DNA from: Arthrobacter sp. QXT-31
GTDB lineage: Bacteria; Actinomycetota; Actinomycetes; Actinomycetales; Micrococcaceae
Length of the DNA stretch: 64,000 nucleotides
Reading direction: 5' to 3'
Assembly: GCF_001969265.1 (NCBI RefSeq)
Contig: NZ_CP019304.1
Coordinates: 3,720,001 to 3,784,000, forward strand
The translations under genes were made by a program, and so were the position numbers. This document shows positions 19,000-28,731 of this stretch, one piece after another (position 1 is the stretch's first letter; each line of letters starts with the position of its first letter). Below the pieces are notes generated by a model, which was not told the DNA's origin, did no database searches, and saw only the letters and a program-made list of their open reading frames with translations.

Positions 19000-20751
19000 A
19001 TGAACGGTTTCGGTGAACGTCCGGCGGCTGCCAGGGGCGCCCTGGGGCCCGAGGCGCGGGAAGCCGCGCTGGCTGCGCTGAAGGCATCCGCGGAGCCGGG
19101 TAAGGAACTGGACATCCTCATCGTCGGCGGCGGCATCGTCGGCACCGGGGTCGCCCTCGACGCTGTGACCCGCGGCCTGAACGTGGGCATCGTGGAAGCC
19201 AGCGACTGGGCCGCGGGGACGTCGTCGCGGTCCTCCAAACTCATCCACGGCGGCCTCCGTTACCTGGAAATGCTCGACTTCGCACTCGTGAAGGAGGCGC
19301 TGCAGGAACGGGGGCTGCTGCTTTCTGAGCTGGCGCCGCACCTGGCCCGGCCGGTGCCGTTCCTGTACCCGCTCACCAAGCACTTCGTCGAGCGCCCCTA
19401 TATCGGCGCCGGCATCGCGCTGTACGACGCCATGTCCATCTCCGGCGGGCACAAGCGCGGCGTGCCGTTCCACAAGCACCTGTCGCGGCGCGGCACCCTG
19501 CGCGCCGCCCCAAGCCTGAAGGACGATGCCTTCGTCGGCTCGATCCGCTACTACGACGGCCAAGTGGACGACGCCAAGTACGTAGCCAACCTGGTGCGGA
19601 CGGCCGCCTACTACGGTGCCCACGCAGTCAACCAGACCGCCGTCGTCGACTTCCTCCGCGAAGGGGAGCGTGTGGTGGGCGCCAAGGTGGTCAACCGCGA
19701 GGACGGTTCCAGCTTCAACATCCGGGCGAAGCAGGTCATCAACGCCACCGGCGTCTGGACCGACGAAACGCAGGCCATGGTCACCGAGCGCGGCCAGCTG
19801 AAGGTGCGCGCGTCCAAGGGTATCCACCTGGTGGTGCCGCGGGACCGCTTCCAGTCGACTGTGGGCCTGATCCTGCGGACCGAGAAGTCCGTGCTGTTCG
19901 TCATCCCGTGGGGGCGGCACTGGATCATCGGCACGACGGATACCGACTGGCATCTGGACAAGGCCCACCCCGCGGCTTCCAGTAAGGACATCGATTACCT
20001 GCTGGAGCACGTCAACACGGTCCTGAAACGCCCCCTCACGCGGGAAGACGTGGAGGGCGTCTATGCCGGCCTGCGGCCGCTGCTGGCCGGGGAAAGCGAC
20101 TCCACCGCCAAGCTCTCCCGCGAGCATGTCGTTGCCCATCCCGTGCCCGGCCTGGTGGTGGTGGCCGGCGGCAAATGGACCACCTACCGCGTCATGGCCA
20201 AGGACGCGGTGGACGAGGCGGCCCGCAGCATGGACGAGCGCGTGCCGCAGAGCTGCACCGAGACGATCCCGCTGCTGGGAGCCAGCGGTTTCCGGGCCGC
20301 CTGGAACCGCCGCAACCGGACAGCCGAGGAATTCGGTGTGCACGTGGCACGGGTGGAGCACCTGCTGAACCGTTACGGCTCCATGGCGTCAGAGGTGCTG
20401 GCGCTCATCCAGGAACGGCCCGAACTGGCCGAACCGCTGCCCGGGGCCGACGACTACCTGCAGGCCGAGGCGGTCTACGCGGCGACCCATGAGGGCGCCC
20501 GGCACGTGCACGACGTCCTGACCCGGCGGACCCGGATCTCCATCGAGGCCTGGGACCGCGGTGTGTCTGCCGTGCCGGTAGTCGCTAAGCTTATGGGAGA
20601 AATTCTTGGCTGGAGCGATGCGCAGCGGGAAAGCGAAATCAAGCATTACCTGGCGCGGGTGGAAGCCGAACGGCTGAGCCAGCAGCAGCCCGATGACGAG
20701 TCGGCGGACGCTGCCCGGCTGGGCGCGGAGGATATCGTCCCGCTGCGTTGA
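19000..20751 (+). CDS. glpD: Glycerol-3-phosphate dehydrogenase (FAD-dependent)
   Basis: 583 residues. It oxidises sn-glycerol 3-phosphate to dihydroxyacetone phosphate at the membrane, passing electrons to quinone. The FAD dinucleotide loop DILIVGGGIVGTGVALDAV is at about 37-55, followed by TSSRSSKLIHGGLRYLE, which contacts flavin and substrate in GlpD structures. A second family motif, WTTYRVMAKDAVDEA, lies near 390. The C-terminal helical domain completes the normal length. GGAGG at 18988-18992 precedes ATG 19000. No glycerol kinase or facilitator gene is adjacent; the next gene is a PTS EIIA. Confidence 0.97.
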   Translation: MNGFGERPAAARGALGPEAREAALAALKASAEPGKELDILIVGGGIVGTGVALDAVTRGLNVGIVEASDWAAGTSSRSSKLIHGGLRYLEMLDFALVKEALQERGLLLSELAPHLARPVPFLYPLTKHFVERPYIGAGIALYDAMSISGGHKRGVPFHKHLSRRGTLRAAPSLKDDAFVGSIRYYDGQVDDAKYVANLVRTAAYYGAHAVNQTAVVDFLREGERVVGAKVVNREDGSSFNIRAKQVINATGVWTDETQAMVTERGQLKVRASKGIHLVVPRDRFQSTVGLILRTEKSVLFVIPWGRHWIIGTTDTDWHLDKAHPAASSKDIDYLLEHVNTVLKRPLTREDVEGVYAGLRPLLAGESDSTAKLSREHVVAHPVPGLVVVAGGKWTTYRVMAKDAVDEAARSMDERVPQSCTETIPLLGASGFRAAWNRRNRTAEEFGVHVARVEHLLNRYGSMASEVLALIQERPELAEPLPGADDYLQAEAVYAATHEGARHVHDVLTRRTRISIEAWDRGVSAVPVVAKLMGEILGWSDAQRESEIKHYLARVEAERLSQQQPDDESADAARLGAEDIVPLR

Positions 20752-20800
20752 GACCGCAACCCGCCGCCGGACAGGCCCGGCCCCACTGAAGGGACACCAC

Positions 20801-21289
20801 TTGGCGGAACCACTGGACCGTTACGACGCGGAACTCACCACACCTGACCTGGTGATCCTCGAAATGGACGCCGAGGACAAGGTGGACGCGGCCAGCCAGC
20901 TGGCCCGCAAGCTGTTCGACGCCGGCCGCGTCTCAGACCTCGAGGGTTTCCTGGGGCACGTCAACGCCCGGGAGCACCAGCTGGCCACCGGCCTGCCCGG
21001 GGGAGTGGGCCTGCCGCACGCCCGCAGTGAGTTCGTCTCCGAGACCTCGATCGCCGTCGGGATCACCAAGTACGGCAAGGCCCTGGACTTTGGCGCCGCT
21101 GACGGTCCGGCCACGGTGGTCCTGCTCATCGCCACGCCGGCGAGTTCCTTCTCCGACCACCTTGAGGTGCTGGCCACCCTGGCGCGGTCCCTGTCCAAGG
21201 AATCGTTCCGGGAATCGCTGCGCCGGGCCTACGACGCCGAGGTTATCGCCGAGCTCATCAACTCCAGCCTGGTCTTCTTCGACCACTGA
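20801..21289 (+). CDS. Stand-alone PTS EIIA component, fructose/mannitol class
   Basis: 162 residues starting at TTG 20801, which is preceded by GAAGGGA at 20788-20794. A longer upstream reading would overlap the glpD end and lacks a ribosome binding site. The fold and the motif GLPHARSEFVSETSIAVG identify an EIIA of the fructose class; His73 is the phosphate acceptor. No EIIB or EIIC domain is encoded nearby. The 49-bp spacing behind glpD suggests cotranscription, so it could feed another permease elsewhere or serve as a phosphorylation-dependent regulator of glycerol use, as nitrogen-type EIIA proteins do for other pathways. Confidence 0.85.
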   Translation: MAEPLDRYDAELTTPDLVILEMDAEDKVDAASQLARKLFDAGRVSDLEGFLGHVNAREHQLATGLPGGVGLPHARSEFVSETSIAVGITKYGKALDFGAADGPATVVLLIATPASSFSDHLEVLATLARSLSKESFRESLRRAYDAEVIAELINSSLVFFDH

Positions 21290-21339
21290 TCGTTGAACCC
21301 GGCTGCCCCGCTCTTGGGCGCCCTGCACAGCGCTAGCGG

Positions 21340-21374
21340 ACACTTGTGGCCCCTCTGCGAGGGGCCACAAGTGT
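21340..21374 (+). terminator. Perfect 15-bp inverted repeat after the EIIA gene
   Basis: Arms 21340-21354 and 21360-21374 are exact complements with loop CTGCG. There is no T-tract, so termination is probable but not certain. It lies 50 nt after the EIIA stop and 56 nt before the SURF1 start. Confidence 0.6.
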
Positions 21375-21430
21375 ACGTTCGCGCTACCCGCGGTTCGTTG
21401 TTCTACAGGAGGACGAAGTAACGTTAAGGG

Positions 21431-22264
21431 GTGTGGAAAACAGCCCTCCAGCCCCGGTGGATCGCAGGCCTGGTCTTTGCGATCGCCGTTTCGGGTATCT
21501 TTGTGCTCCTGAGCCAGTGGCAGTTCGGCCGTTCCACGCAGCCCGAGGTGCCGGTCAACCCCGCCACGGAACAGGTCAAACCGCTGACCGAAACGCTGCA
21601 GCCCGGTGACTTCTTCCGGGCTTCCGTGGCCGACCAGATGGTGTCCGCATCCGGCAGCTACGATGCCGCGAAGCAGGTCCTCGTGCCCGGCCGCCTCAAG
21701 GACGGCAAGACCGGATACTGGGTGGTCACCGCCTTCGCGGTGGCGGATGCCCCCGTGCTCAAGGGCGTGGCAGCCTCACCGAAAACCTACATCCCGGTGG
21801 CCCGCGGCTGGATCGCTGAACCGGCGAAGGCCGCCGCCCCGCCGTCGGGCACCATCCAGCTGACCGGACGGCTGCTGCCGTCCGAGGCGCCGGTGCCCAA
21901 CACCGCCCCCGAACCCGGCCAGGCGACCGCCGTCTCCGTCGCCGAACTCATCAACGCTTGGAACGTCAGCAGCTACCCCGCCTTCGTTTCCGCCACGGCG
22001 GAAAAAGCAGGAACGGACGACGTCGGTGCTGCCGCCGGCAGCGGCCTGGAGCCGCTCAATATTCCCGCCCAGCCCCCGGCCGAGAAGGTCAACTGGCTGA
22101 ACCTGTTCTACTCCGTGGAGTGGATCGTGTTCGCCGGCTTCGCCCTGTTCATCTGGTGGCGGCTGGTCAAGGACGACCACCGCAGAAGCCTCGAGGACGC
22201 CGAGGATTACGACGGACCAGAGCACACCCAACCCCACGAGATCCAACAAAAGGTACAGCCATGA
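21431..22264 (+). CDS. SURF1-family cytochrome oxidase assembly protein
   Basis: 277 residues with the family topology: an N-terminal membrane helix (WIAGLVFAIAVSGIFVLLSQW), a large external domain, and a C-terminal helix (LFYSVEWIVFAGFALFIWW). The segment after helix 1 (LSQWQFGRS) corresponds to the SURF1 GxWQ..R motif, and VPVARGWI near 120 to the central P(V/I)xRG(W) motif. SURF1 helps insert heme a into aa3-type oxidase. The GTG start is 21431; the nearest purine-rich stretch (AAGGGG) is very close to it, with GGAGG further upstream. The stop overlaps the next ATG by 4 nt. Confidence 0.88.
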   Translation: MWKTALQPRWIAGLVFAIAVSGIFVLLSQWQFGRSTQPEVPVNPATEQVKPLTETLQPGDFFRASVADQMVSASGSYDAAKQVLVPGRLKDGKTGYWVVTAFAVADAPVLKGVAASPKTYIPVARGWIAEPAKAAAPPSGTIQLTGRLLPSEAPVPNTAPEPGQATAVSVAELINAWNVSSYPAFVSATAEKAGTDDVGAAAGSGLEPLNIPAQPPAEKVNWLNLFYSVEWIVFAGFALFIWWRLVKDDHRRSLEDAEDYDGPEHTQPHEIQQKVQP

Positions 22265-22761
22265 TCGAACCCAAGCCGGCCATCCAGCCCTCGAACCCCG
22301 CCGGGGCGGCGAAGAAGCGACGCTTCGGCGGCACGGAGGCGCAGATCCGCTCCGCCCTGAAGTTCTACAAGGTCATGGCCTACCTCACCGGTGCCATGCT
22401 GCTGCTGCTGTGTGCGGAGCTCGTTGCCCGCTACGGCTTCGGCCAGTACCTCTTCGCGGGCGGAACGGACGCCCTGACCGGCCAGCCGTTCGGCTTCGGC
22501 TTCGCCCAGGCCGAACCGAAGGGCGTCCTCGGCGGGTTCAACGTGTCCGTCACCGTGCTGATCGTCCACGGCTGGATGTACGTCGTGTACCTGATGTCCA
22601 ACTTCCGCCTTTGGACGCTCATGCGCTGGCCGTTCCTCAAGATGATCCTGCTGGCACTCGGCGGCGTCATCCCGTTCCTGTCCTTCATCGTGGAGAAGAA
22701 GTTCCATGCCGAGGTGGAGGCCGAACTCGCCGCCAACCCGCAGGCTGCCAGCCGCTACTGA
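22261..22761 (+). CDS. DUF3817 membrane protein
   Basis: 166 residues. A basic N-terminus is followed by three to four membrane helices: MAYLTGAMLLLLCAELVARYG, VSVTVLIVHGWMYVVYLMSN and FLKMILLALGGVIPFLSFIVE. These match DUF3817, an integral-membrane family common in actinobacteria next to guaA. The function is unknown. ATG 22261 overlaps the SURF1 stop (ATGA), so the pair is translationally coupled. Confidence 0.85.
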   Translation: MIEPKPAIQPSNPAGAAKKRRFGGTEAQIRSALKFYKVMAYLTGAMLLLLCAELVARYGFGQYLFAGGTDALTGQPFGFGFAQAEPKGVLGGFNVSVTVLIVHGWMYVVYLMSNFRLWTLMRWPFLKMILLALGGVIPFLSFIVEKKFHAEVEAELAANPQAASRY

Positions 22762-22820
22762 TCGGCGTTCCGTGCGTCACAGCGGGCCCGCTCAAGGTGC
22801 GTGGGGGCAAGCGCGCCAAG

Positions 22821-22826
22821 TAGGCT
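22821..22826 (+). promoter_or_regulatory. -10 hexamer TAGGCT, leaderless guaA start
   Basis: TAGGCT ends 6 nt before GTG 22833; no ribosome binding site is present. Confidence 0.55.
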
Positions 22827-22832
22827 AGTACG

Positions 22833-24422
22833 GTGACTACTCCCACTGCATCCCAAACTTCCCAGAAGCCGGTGCTGGTAGTTGACTACGGTGCCCAGTA
22901 CGCGCAGCTAATTGCCCGCCGCGTCCGGGAAGCGAATGTGTATTCGGAAGTGGTTCCGCATACCTACAGCACTGAGCAGCTCCTGGCCAAGAACCCTGCC
23001 GCCATCATCCTCTCCGGCGGCCCCGCCAGCGTTTACGCCGACGGTGCTCCGAGCGTCGGCGCCGACCTTTTCGAGGCCGGTGTCCCGGTCTTCGGTATCT
23101 GCTACGGCTTCCAGGCCATGGCGAACGCCCTCGGCGGCAAGGTAGACAAGACCGGCCTGCGGGAGTACGGCTCCACCCAGACCACCATTCTCGGTGACGA
23201 CCGTTCCATCCTGGAGGGAATGCCGCAGCACCAGAACACCTGGATGAGCCACGGCGACTCCGTCCACGCGGCACCCGAGGGCTTCGAGGTGCTGGCCACC
23301 ACGGCAGGTGCCGAGGTGGCCGCCTTCGCCAACGAGGAGAAGTGCCTGTACGGCGTGCAGTGGCACCCCGAGGTGAAGCACTCGGCCTACGGCCAGCAGG
23401 TGCTGGAGAACTTCCTGTTCAAGGGCGCCAAGCTGGAACAGAACTGGACCACGGGTGACATCCTCGAGGAGCAGGTGGAGCGCATCCGCCAGCAGGTCGG
23501 CGATGCCCGGGTCATCTGCGGCCTCTCCGGCGGCGTGGATTCGGCCGTTGCCGCCGCCCTTGTCCAGCGCGCCGTGGGCGACCAGCTGACCTGTGTCTTC
23601 GTCGACCACGGGCTGCTGCGCGAAGGCGAGGCCGAGCAGGTGGAGCGCGACTTCGTTGCCGCCACCGGCGTGAACCTCTACGTGGCCAACGAGCAGGAGC
23701 GGTTCCAGTCCGCGCTGGCAGGCGTCAGTGATCCCGAGACCAAGCGCAAGATCATCGGCCGCGAATTCATCCGCGCCTTCGAAGAGGCCGAGCGCGCCAT
23801 CATCGCCGACGCCGCAGCGCACGGCGAAAAGATCAAGTTCCTCGTGCAGGGCACCCTGTACCCGGACGTCGTCGAATCCGGCGGCGGCGAGGGTGCAGCA
23901 AACATCAAGAGCCACCACAATGTGGGCGGGCTGCCTGAGGACCTGCAGTTCGAGCTCGTCGAGCCGCTTCGTGCCCTGTTCAAGGACGAGGTGCGCGCCG
24001 TGGGCGCCAAGCTCGGCCTGCCCCAGGAAATCGTCGGCCGCCAGCCGTTCCCTGGCCCCGGCCTGGGAATCCGGATCGTCGGCGAAGTCACCAAGGAGCG
24101 CCTGGACCTGCTCCGCAAGGCCGACGCGATCGCCCGTGCCGAGCTGACCGCCGCCGGACTCGACAACGACGTCTGGCAGATGCCGGTGGTGCTTCTCGCG
24201 GACGTCCGCAGCGTCGGCGTCCAGGGCGATGGCCGCACCTACGGCCACCCGATCGTGCTGCGCCCCGTCTCCTCCGAGGACGCCATGACCGCAGACTGGT
24301 CACGGCTTCCCTACGACCTGCTGGCCCGGATCTCCAACCGGATCACCAACGAGGTCGACGGCGTCAACCGCGTGGTGCTCGACGTCACCAGCAAGCCGCC
24401 GGGAACCATCGAGTGGGAATAG
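22833..24422 (+). CDS. guaA: GMP synthase (glutamine-hydrolysing)
   Basis: 529 residues. It aminates XMP to GMP using glutamine and ATP, directly after GuaB in the pathway. The N-terminal class I amidotransferase has its nucleophile Cys90 in FGICYGFQ, with the His/Glu partners in VQWHPEVKH near 175. The ATP-pyrophosphatase P-loop SGGVDS lies at about 231-236. The C-terminal dimerisation domain ends [18 protein letters not shown], the conserved end of GuaA. The start is a GTG with leaderless spacing. A perfect terminator hairpin follows. Confidence 0.98.
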   Translation: MTTPTASQTSQKPVLVVDYGAQYAQLIARRVREANVYSEVVPHTYSTEQLLAKNPAAIILSGGPASVYADGAPSVGADLFEAGVPVFGICYGFQAMANALGGKVDKTGLREYGSTQTTILGDDRSILEGMPQHQNTWMSHGDSVHAAPEGFEVLATTAGAEVAAFANEEKCLYGVQWHPEVKHSAYGQQVLENFLFKGAKLEQNWTTGDILEEQVERIRQQVGDARVICGLSGGVDSAVAAALVQRAVGDQLTCVFVDHGLLREGEAEQVERDFVAATGVNLYVANEQERFQSALAGVSDPETKRKIIGREFIRAFEEAERAIIADAAAHGEKIKFLVQGTLYPDVVESGGGEGAANIKSHHNVGGLPEDLQFELVEPLRALFKDEVRAVGAKLGLPQEIVGRQPFPGPGLGIRIVGEVTKERLDLLRKADAIARAELTAAGLDNDVWQMPVVLLADVRSVGVQGDGRTYGHPIVLRPVSSEDAMTADWSRLPYDLLARISNRITNEVDGVNRVVLDVTSKPPGTIEWE

Positions 24423-24429
24423 CGTTGTA

Positions 24430-24465
24430 AAAATGGCCGGCCTCCGCAGGGAGGCCGGCCATTTT
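24430..24465 (+). terminator. Rho-independent terminator after guaA
   Basis: Arms 24430-24445 and 24450-24465 pair perfectly over 16 bp around a GCAG loop; the right arm ends in TTTT. It starts 8 nt after the guaA stop. Confidence 0.9.
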
Positions 24466-24566
24466 GCATCCCGGCGGCGGTGCATTCCCGGCGGCCGCAT
24501 GTGCGAAATGGGCCGCAACTTGGGCCGCCCAGTGTTGCGGTCTCTCAACCGCGGCGGGTTTCCGGC

Positions 24567-24572
24567 TACGCT
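24567..24572 (+). promoter_or_regulatory. -10 hexamer TACGCT, leaderless start of helicase-like gene
   Basis: TACGCT ends 7 nt before ATG 24580 and lies downstream of the guaA terminator. Confidence 0.5.
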
Positions 24573-24579
24573 CGAAGCT

Positions 24580-27500
24580 ATGCCCGTATGGTCCAAGGCG
24601 TCACGTGCAAGCGCAGAAAAGAAGGCAGTAGTGTCAGTAGGTCAGCTCGACTCCGAGGGTTCGGAGGAGCTCCGGAAGTGGCTGTCCGGGCTCAAGCCCG
24701 TTACCGGGGCAGACACCATGCTGCGCTTCACCAAGACGCCCGAGGGTTCCATCGACCTTACACATGCGCATCCTTCCGGCCTGGCGCAGCTCATGGCAGG
24801 GCGCCGCACCCGGCTCTCGACGCTGATCCGTGACCAGCAGCAGTACGTAGTGGCGGCGCGCGCTTGCCGGAACCTGCGCTCCAAGATCTTCGAACTGGCC
24901 AATGACCGTGGCATCGAGGCCGGGTACTTCTCCGCGGGCACCGTGGTGTGGACCTCCGCCGTCGGCGGCAAGCCGCAGCGCGTCTCGGCACCGGTGATGC
25001 TGACCGCCATGTCGCTCACCATCCGCCCCGGGGAAGACGACTACGAACTGCAGCTCACGGAGCAGGCGCACATCAATCCGGCCCTGATCCGTCACCTGAA
25101 GACCATCCACGGGATCGTGTTCGACGTCAACGCCGTAACCCGGATGGCATACAGCACCGCGCGGTTCGACCCCCTTCCCGTGCTGGACCGGATCAGCACC
25201 CTGGTCAAGCCGATCCACGGCGCCGACGTGGAGCACAACCTGCTCGTCTCGACCTTCGCGGACCTTTCCGGGAACCTCGACGATCCCTGGATCAACGGGC
25301 AGAACGCGCTGGTGTCATCTCTGGCCAAGGCCGCGTCCGGCGAAGTCATCGACGTGCCGGAGCTCCAGCCGGGGCGCTTTCCCAGCGTGGACGAGCGGGA
25401 CCCGGGGGAGGAGCTGCTCCTCCTCGATGCCGACGCCGACCAGCAGTACGTGATCGACGCGGTCCGTGCGGGGGACTCGCTGGTGGTGAGCAGCCCGCCG
25501 GGCACCGGCCAGACGCAGACTGCCATCAACACGATTGGTGCGCTGGTGGATGAAGGCAAGACCGTCCTGGTGGTGGGGGACCGGCGTGCCAGCCTGAACG
25601 AAGTGGCCGGGCGCCTCGAAAACCTGGGCCTGGAGTCCATCCTTTTCCAGCTGACCGGAAACGCAACGCCGCAGCAGCTCAAGGGCCAGCTGGTGCGCGC
25701 CATCGTGCGCAACGAGAAGGCCCAGGAGCCGCAGCTCGGCAGCCTGCACAAGACCCTCACCGAGCACCGCCACGCCCTTCTGGACCATGTGGCCTCGCTG
25801 CACAACGTGCGGCAGCGGTGGGGCTGCTCGCCGTACCAGGCCATGCAGTCGCTCGCTGAGCTGACCTCCATCCAGCCCGCACCCGCCACCACCGTCCGCC
25901 TGAAGCGCAGCGTCCTGGACAACATCCGGGACCGCGAGGAGCTGGCGGGCCGGCTGAAGCGGGCGGCCGAACTGGGGGCGTTCAGCAGGGCATCGACCAC
26001 CAGCCCCTGGCACGGTGCACGTCTGGTGACTCGCAAGGAAACCGAGGAAGCCCAGGAGCTGGCGCGTTCGGTGGCGAAGAAGCTGCCGCTGCTGCAGGAA
26101 CGGATGAAGGACGTGGCCAGCCACGCCGAAATCCGCCTGGGTGCCACCTTCGCCGAATGGGGCTCCCAGCTCAAGCTCCTGGTTGCTGTCCGCGAAAGCC
26201 TGGACAAGTTCACGCCGGACATTTTTGACCGGCCCGTGACTGACCTGATTTCCGCGACGGCGTCGTCCTCCTGGCGCCGGGAACGCGGCATCGACATGGC
26301 CTCCATGCAGCGCTCCCGCCTGCGCCGCGTGGCCAAGGAGTATGTCCGCCCGGGGGTGCACATTTCTGACCTTCACAGCTCGCTGGTGCTGGTGCAGGAA
26401 CAGCGTGCCCAGTGGGCCGGGTACGCCACCACGCAGCGGCACCCGGCCGTGCCGTCAGGCCTCGCCGAAATCAGCATCATGCACCGGGGTCTTACCCGCG
26501 AGATGAAGATGCTGGGCGAGGCGCTGCGGCATACGGCGGCGGGCGGTTCGCTCGAGACCATTCCGTACCCGGAGCTTATGGAGCGCCTGGAACTGCTGGT
26601 CGCGGACACCCAGACGCTGCAGACCCTGCCCGAACGCACCCTGCTCATCGAGAACATGCGCGAGCATGGGCTGGGGGAACTGCTGGCAGACCTCGCGGAA
26701 CGCGAGGTCGGGGCCAAGTCCGTCGCCGCGGAACTGGACCTGGCCTGGTGGCAGTCGGCGCTAGAGGCGATGATCAGCGGGGACGACTATCTGGCGATGT
26801 CCGACGGCGACGCGCTGCGCCAGCTTGAGGCCGAATACCGTCTCGCGGACAACGCCCACATCGCCAGCGGCGCAGGCCGGATGCGGTGGAAGCTGGCCGA
26901 GCGCTGGCGCGCAGGCATCGAGGAGCATTCCCGCCAGGCGGACCTGCTCCGAAGCCTGCTCAAGGATGGACGGGTCACGCTGGCCGCGCTGACGGCGCAG
27001 GCCCCCGCGCTGGTTCCCATGCTGGTGCCTGTCTGGTCGGTCAGCCCCTACCTCATGACCGGGCTCCTCCCCGCCGAGCAGAAGTTCGACGCCGTGGTGA
27101 TCCTCGACGCCGAGGCGACGTCGCTGCAGGCCGTGCTCCCCGCCGTCGCCCGTGCCCGGCAGGTGATCGCCTTCGGTGACGACAAGATCGCCAGTCCCCG
27201 CACCTTCACGGTGGCCGTCGAGCGGCTCGCGGCCGGTGAGCAGTCGCACCAGAGCGTCGAAAGCGCCTTTACCGCACTTTCGGCGGTGCTGCCGACGGCG
27301 CCGCTGCGCTCGGTCTACCGTGCGGTGGACGAGGACCTGGTGCTGCAGCTGAGCAAGAACTTTTACGACGGCGGCCTCCGCCGGCTGCCCGAGGGCCAGT
27401 CGGCCACGGGGCTGGACCGTGCACTGACGGTGGAGTACCTGCCCGACGGCACCGGCCTGCCCAGCGCAGACCATGAGGGCGTCGAATCGGTGGTGGCCGA

Positions 27501-28731
27501 GGTGAACCGCGTGGTTGACCTCGTGTTCGAACACGCGCGGCTCCGGCCCCGGACCTCGCTGGCGGTGGTGACCGCCAGCCTCCGGCACGCGGCACGCATC
27601 GGCGAGTCCATCCGGCTGCAGCTGCCAAACCATCCCTCGCTCTCCGGATTCTTCACGGCAGGAGAGGAATCCTTCAGGGTTGTTGACCTGGAACGCGCCC
27701 AGGGGCTGGTCCGCGACCGCGTGATCTTCTCGCCGGGCTACGGGCGGACGCCGCACGGCCGGGCCCTGCACAGCTTCGGTCCGCTGTCCGCCGAGGGCGG
27801 CCGGGCCAAGTTTGCCCTGGCCATGACCAGGGCGCGGCAGTCGCTGCACGTCCTGACCTGCTTCAAGCCGGAGGACCTGGACCGGACCCGGCTGGCCCAT
27901 GGCGCCGTCGACCTCTACGAACTTCTGGACCGGGAGATTGCCGGCAACACCAACCTGGGAACCCCCGCGTCCAGGGCAGCGGCCAGTGAACAGGCACTGG
28001 GGGCAGATCCGCTGGTTGCCGATCTCGGTGACCGGCTCCGCGCCCGCGGTGCCCGCGTCTGGCACCAGTACGACGGCGCCATCGATGTGGTGGCCGCCGC
28101 CGACCCGCTGAGCACCATGGGTCAGGACGACGCCGACATCCCGCGCCCGGTGGCCATCGAATCCGACGGCACCGAGCAGTACCGGCAGATGACCGTCCGG
28201 GAACGGAGCCGGCTGCGCCCCCAGCTGCTGGAGCGGCTCGGCTGGCGGTACATGCCGCTGTGGACCATCGAGGTCTTTACCGATCCCTCGGCCTGCGCTG
28301 ACAGGATCGGCGGGTACCTCGGACTGGAGAAGCCCGCCCCTCCGCTGCGTTCCTTCGGGACGCCGGGCTTTTTCCTGGATGACGACGTCAGCACCCTTGC
28401 CGTTGACGACTTCGAGCCCGAACCCGAACCTCAACCTGGACAGGAAGACCGGTACGGCATCGGCCAGGACGACCGGTTTGTGGAGGAGGCGGACGGGATC
28501 GCCGCTGATCGTGCGGCGGGTGACGTCCACAGCGCCGATGCACACCACGCCAATGATGGCGCGGCTGACGCTGCTTCAGCAGAGCATGCGGCAGCTGACC
28601 GGCAAGATGCCGGCACCGGCTCGGCCGACATGGACGGTGCCCAGAATGAGGCTGCCGGCAAAGACGATGCCGAGAATAAGACTGCCGCCAAGGTCCAGCA
28701 GGTCGGCGAGCGGAAAGAGGACCTGCGATGA
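24580..28731 (+). CDS. Large SF1 (UPF1/DNA2-like) helicase-related protein with degenerate ATPase motifs and C-terminal Vsr-like domain
   Basis: 1383 residues. An N-terminal region of about 290 residues precedes the first helicase core. Motif I reads PPGTGQTQT with Gln311 where the phosphate-binding lysine belongs. Motif II reads LDAEAT (843-847) instead of DEAS/DEAT, losing the catalytic Glu. Motif III reads GDDKIAS (866-872) instead of GDxxQLPP. Motif VI keeps MTRAR (1082-1086). The C-terminal part resembles the Vsr-like PD-(D/E)xK domain of such helicases: AIDVV near 1169, VAIESDG (1191-1197), then RERSRLRPQLLERLGW. The last 130 residues are acidic and low in complexity. GTG 24631, preceded by GAAGG, is an alternative start. 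ATP hydrolysis is unlikely. Confidence 0.82.
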   Translation: MPVWSKASRASAEKKAVVSVGQLDSEGSEELRKWLSGLKPVTGADTMLRFTKTPEGSIDLTHAHPSGLAQLMAGRRTRLSTLIRDQQQYVVAARACRNLRSKIFELANDRGIEAGYFSAGTVVWTSAVGGKPQRVSAPVMLTAMSLTIRPGEDDYELQLTEQAHINPALIRHLKTIHGIVFDVNAVTRMAYSTARFDPLPVLDRISTLVKPIHGADVEHNLLVSTFADLSGNLDDPWINGQNALVSSLAKAASGEVIDVPELQPGRFPSVDERDPGEELLLLDADADQQYVIDAVRAGDSLVVSSPPGTGQTQTAINTIGALVDEGKTVLVVGDRRASLNEVAGRLENLGLESILFQLTGNATPQQLKGQLVRAIVRNEKAQEPQLGSLHKTLTEHRHALLDHVASLHNVRQRWGCSPYQAMQSLAELTSIQPAPATTVRLKRSVLDNIRDREELAGRLKRAAELGAFSRASTTSPWHGARLVTRKETEEAQELARSVAKKLPLLQERMKDVASHAEIRLGATFAEWGSQLKLLVAVRESLDKFTPDIFDRPVTDLISATASSSWRRERGIDMASMQRSRLRRVAKEYVRPGVHISDLHSSLVLVQEQRAQWAGYATTQRHPAVPSGLAEISIMHRGLTREMKMLGEALRHTAAGGSLETIPYPELMERLELLVADTQTLQTLPERTLLIENMREHGLGELLADLAEREVGAKSVAAELDLAWWQSALEAMISGDDYLAMSDGDALRQLEAEYRLADNAHIASGAGRMRWKLAERWRAGIEEHSRQADLLRSLLKDGRVTLAALTAQAPALVPMLVPVWSVSPYLMTGLLPAEQKFDAVVILDAEATSLQAVLPAVARARQVIAFGDDKIASPRTFTVAVERLAAGEQSHQSVESAFTALSAVLPTAPLRSVYRAVDEDLVLQLSKNFYDGGLRRLPEGQSATGLDRALTVEYLPDGTGLPSADHEGVESVVAEVNRVVDLVFEHARLRPRTSLAVVTASLRHAARIGESIRLQLPNHPSLSGFFTAGEESFRVVDLERAQGLVRDRVIFSPGYGRTPHGRALHSFGPLSAEGGRAKFALAMTRARQSLHVLTCFKPEDLDRTRLAHGAVDLYELLDREIAGNTNLGTPASRAAASEQALGADPLVADLGDRLRARGARVWHQYDGAIDVVAAADPLSTMGQDDADIPRPVAIESDGTEQYRQMTVRERSRLRPQLLERLGWRYMPLWTIEVFTDPSACADRIGGYLGLEKPAPPLRSFGTPGFFLDDDVSTLAVDDFEPEPEPQPGQEDRYGIGQDDRFVEEADGIAADRAAGDVHSADAHHANDGAADAASAEHAAADRQDAGTGSADMDGAQNEAAGKDDAENKTAAKVQQVGERKEDLR

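Noticed and set aside
24433..24579. Upstream extension of the helicase-like gene
   Set aside because: It would start inside the guaA terminator hairpin (24430-24465). The -10 hexamer at 24567 and the ATG at 24580 fit better.
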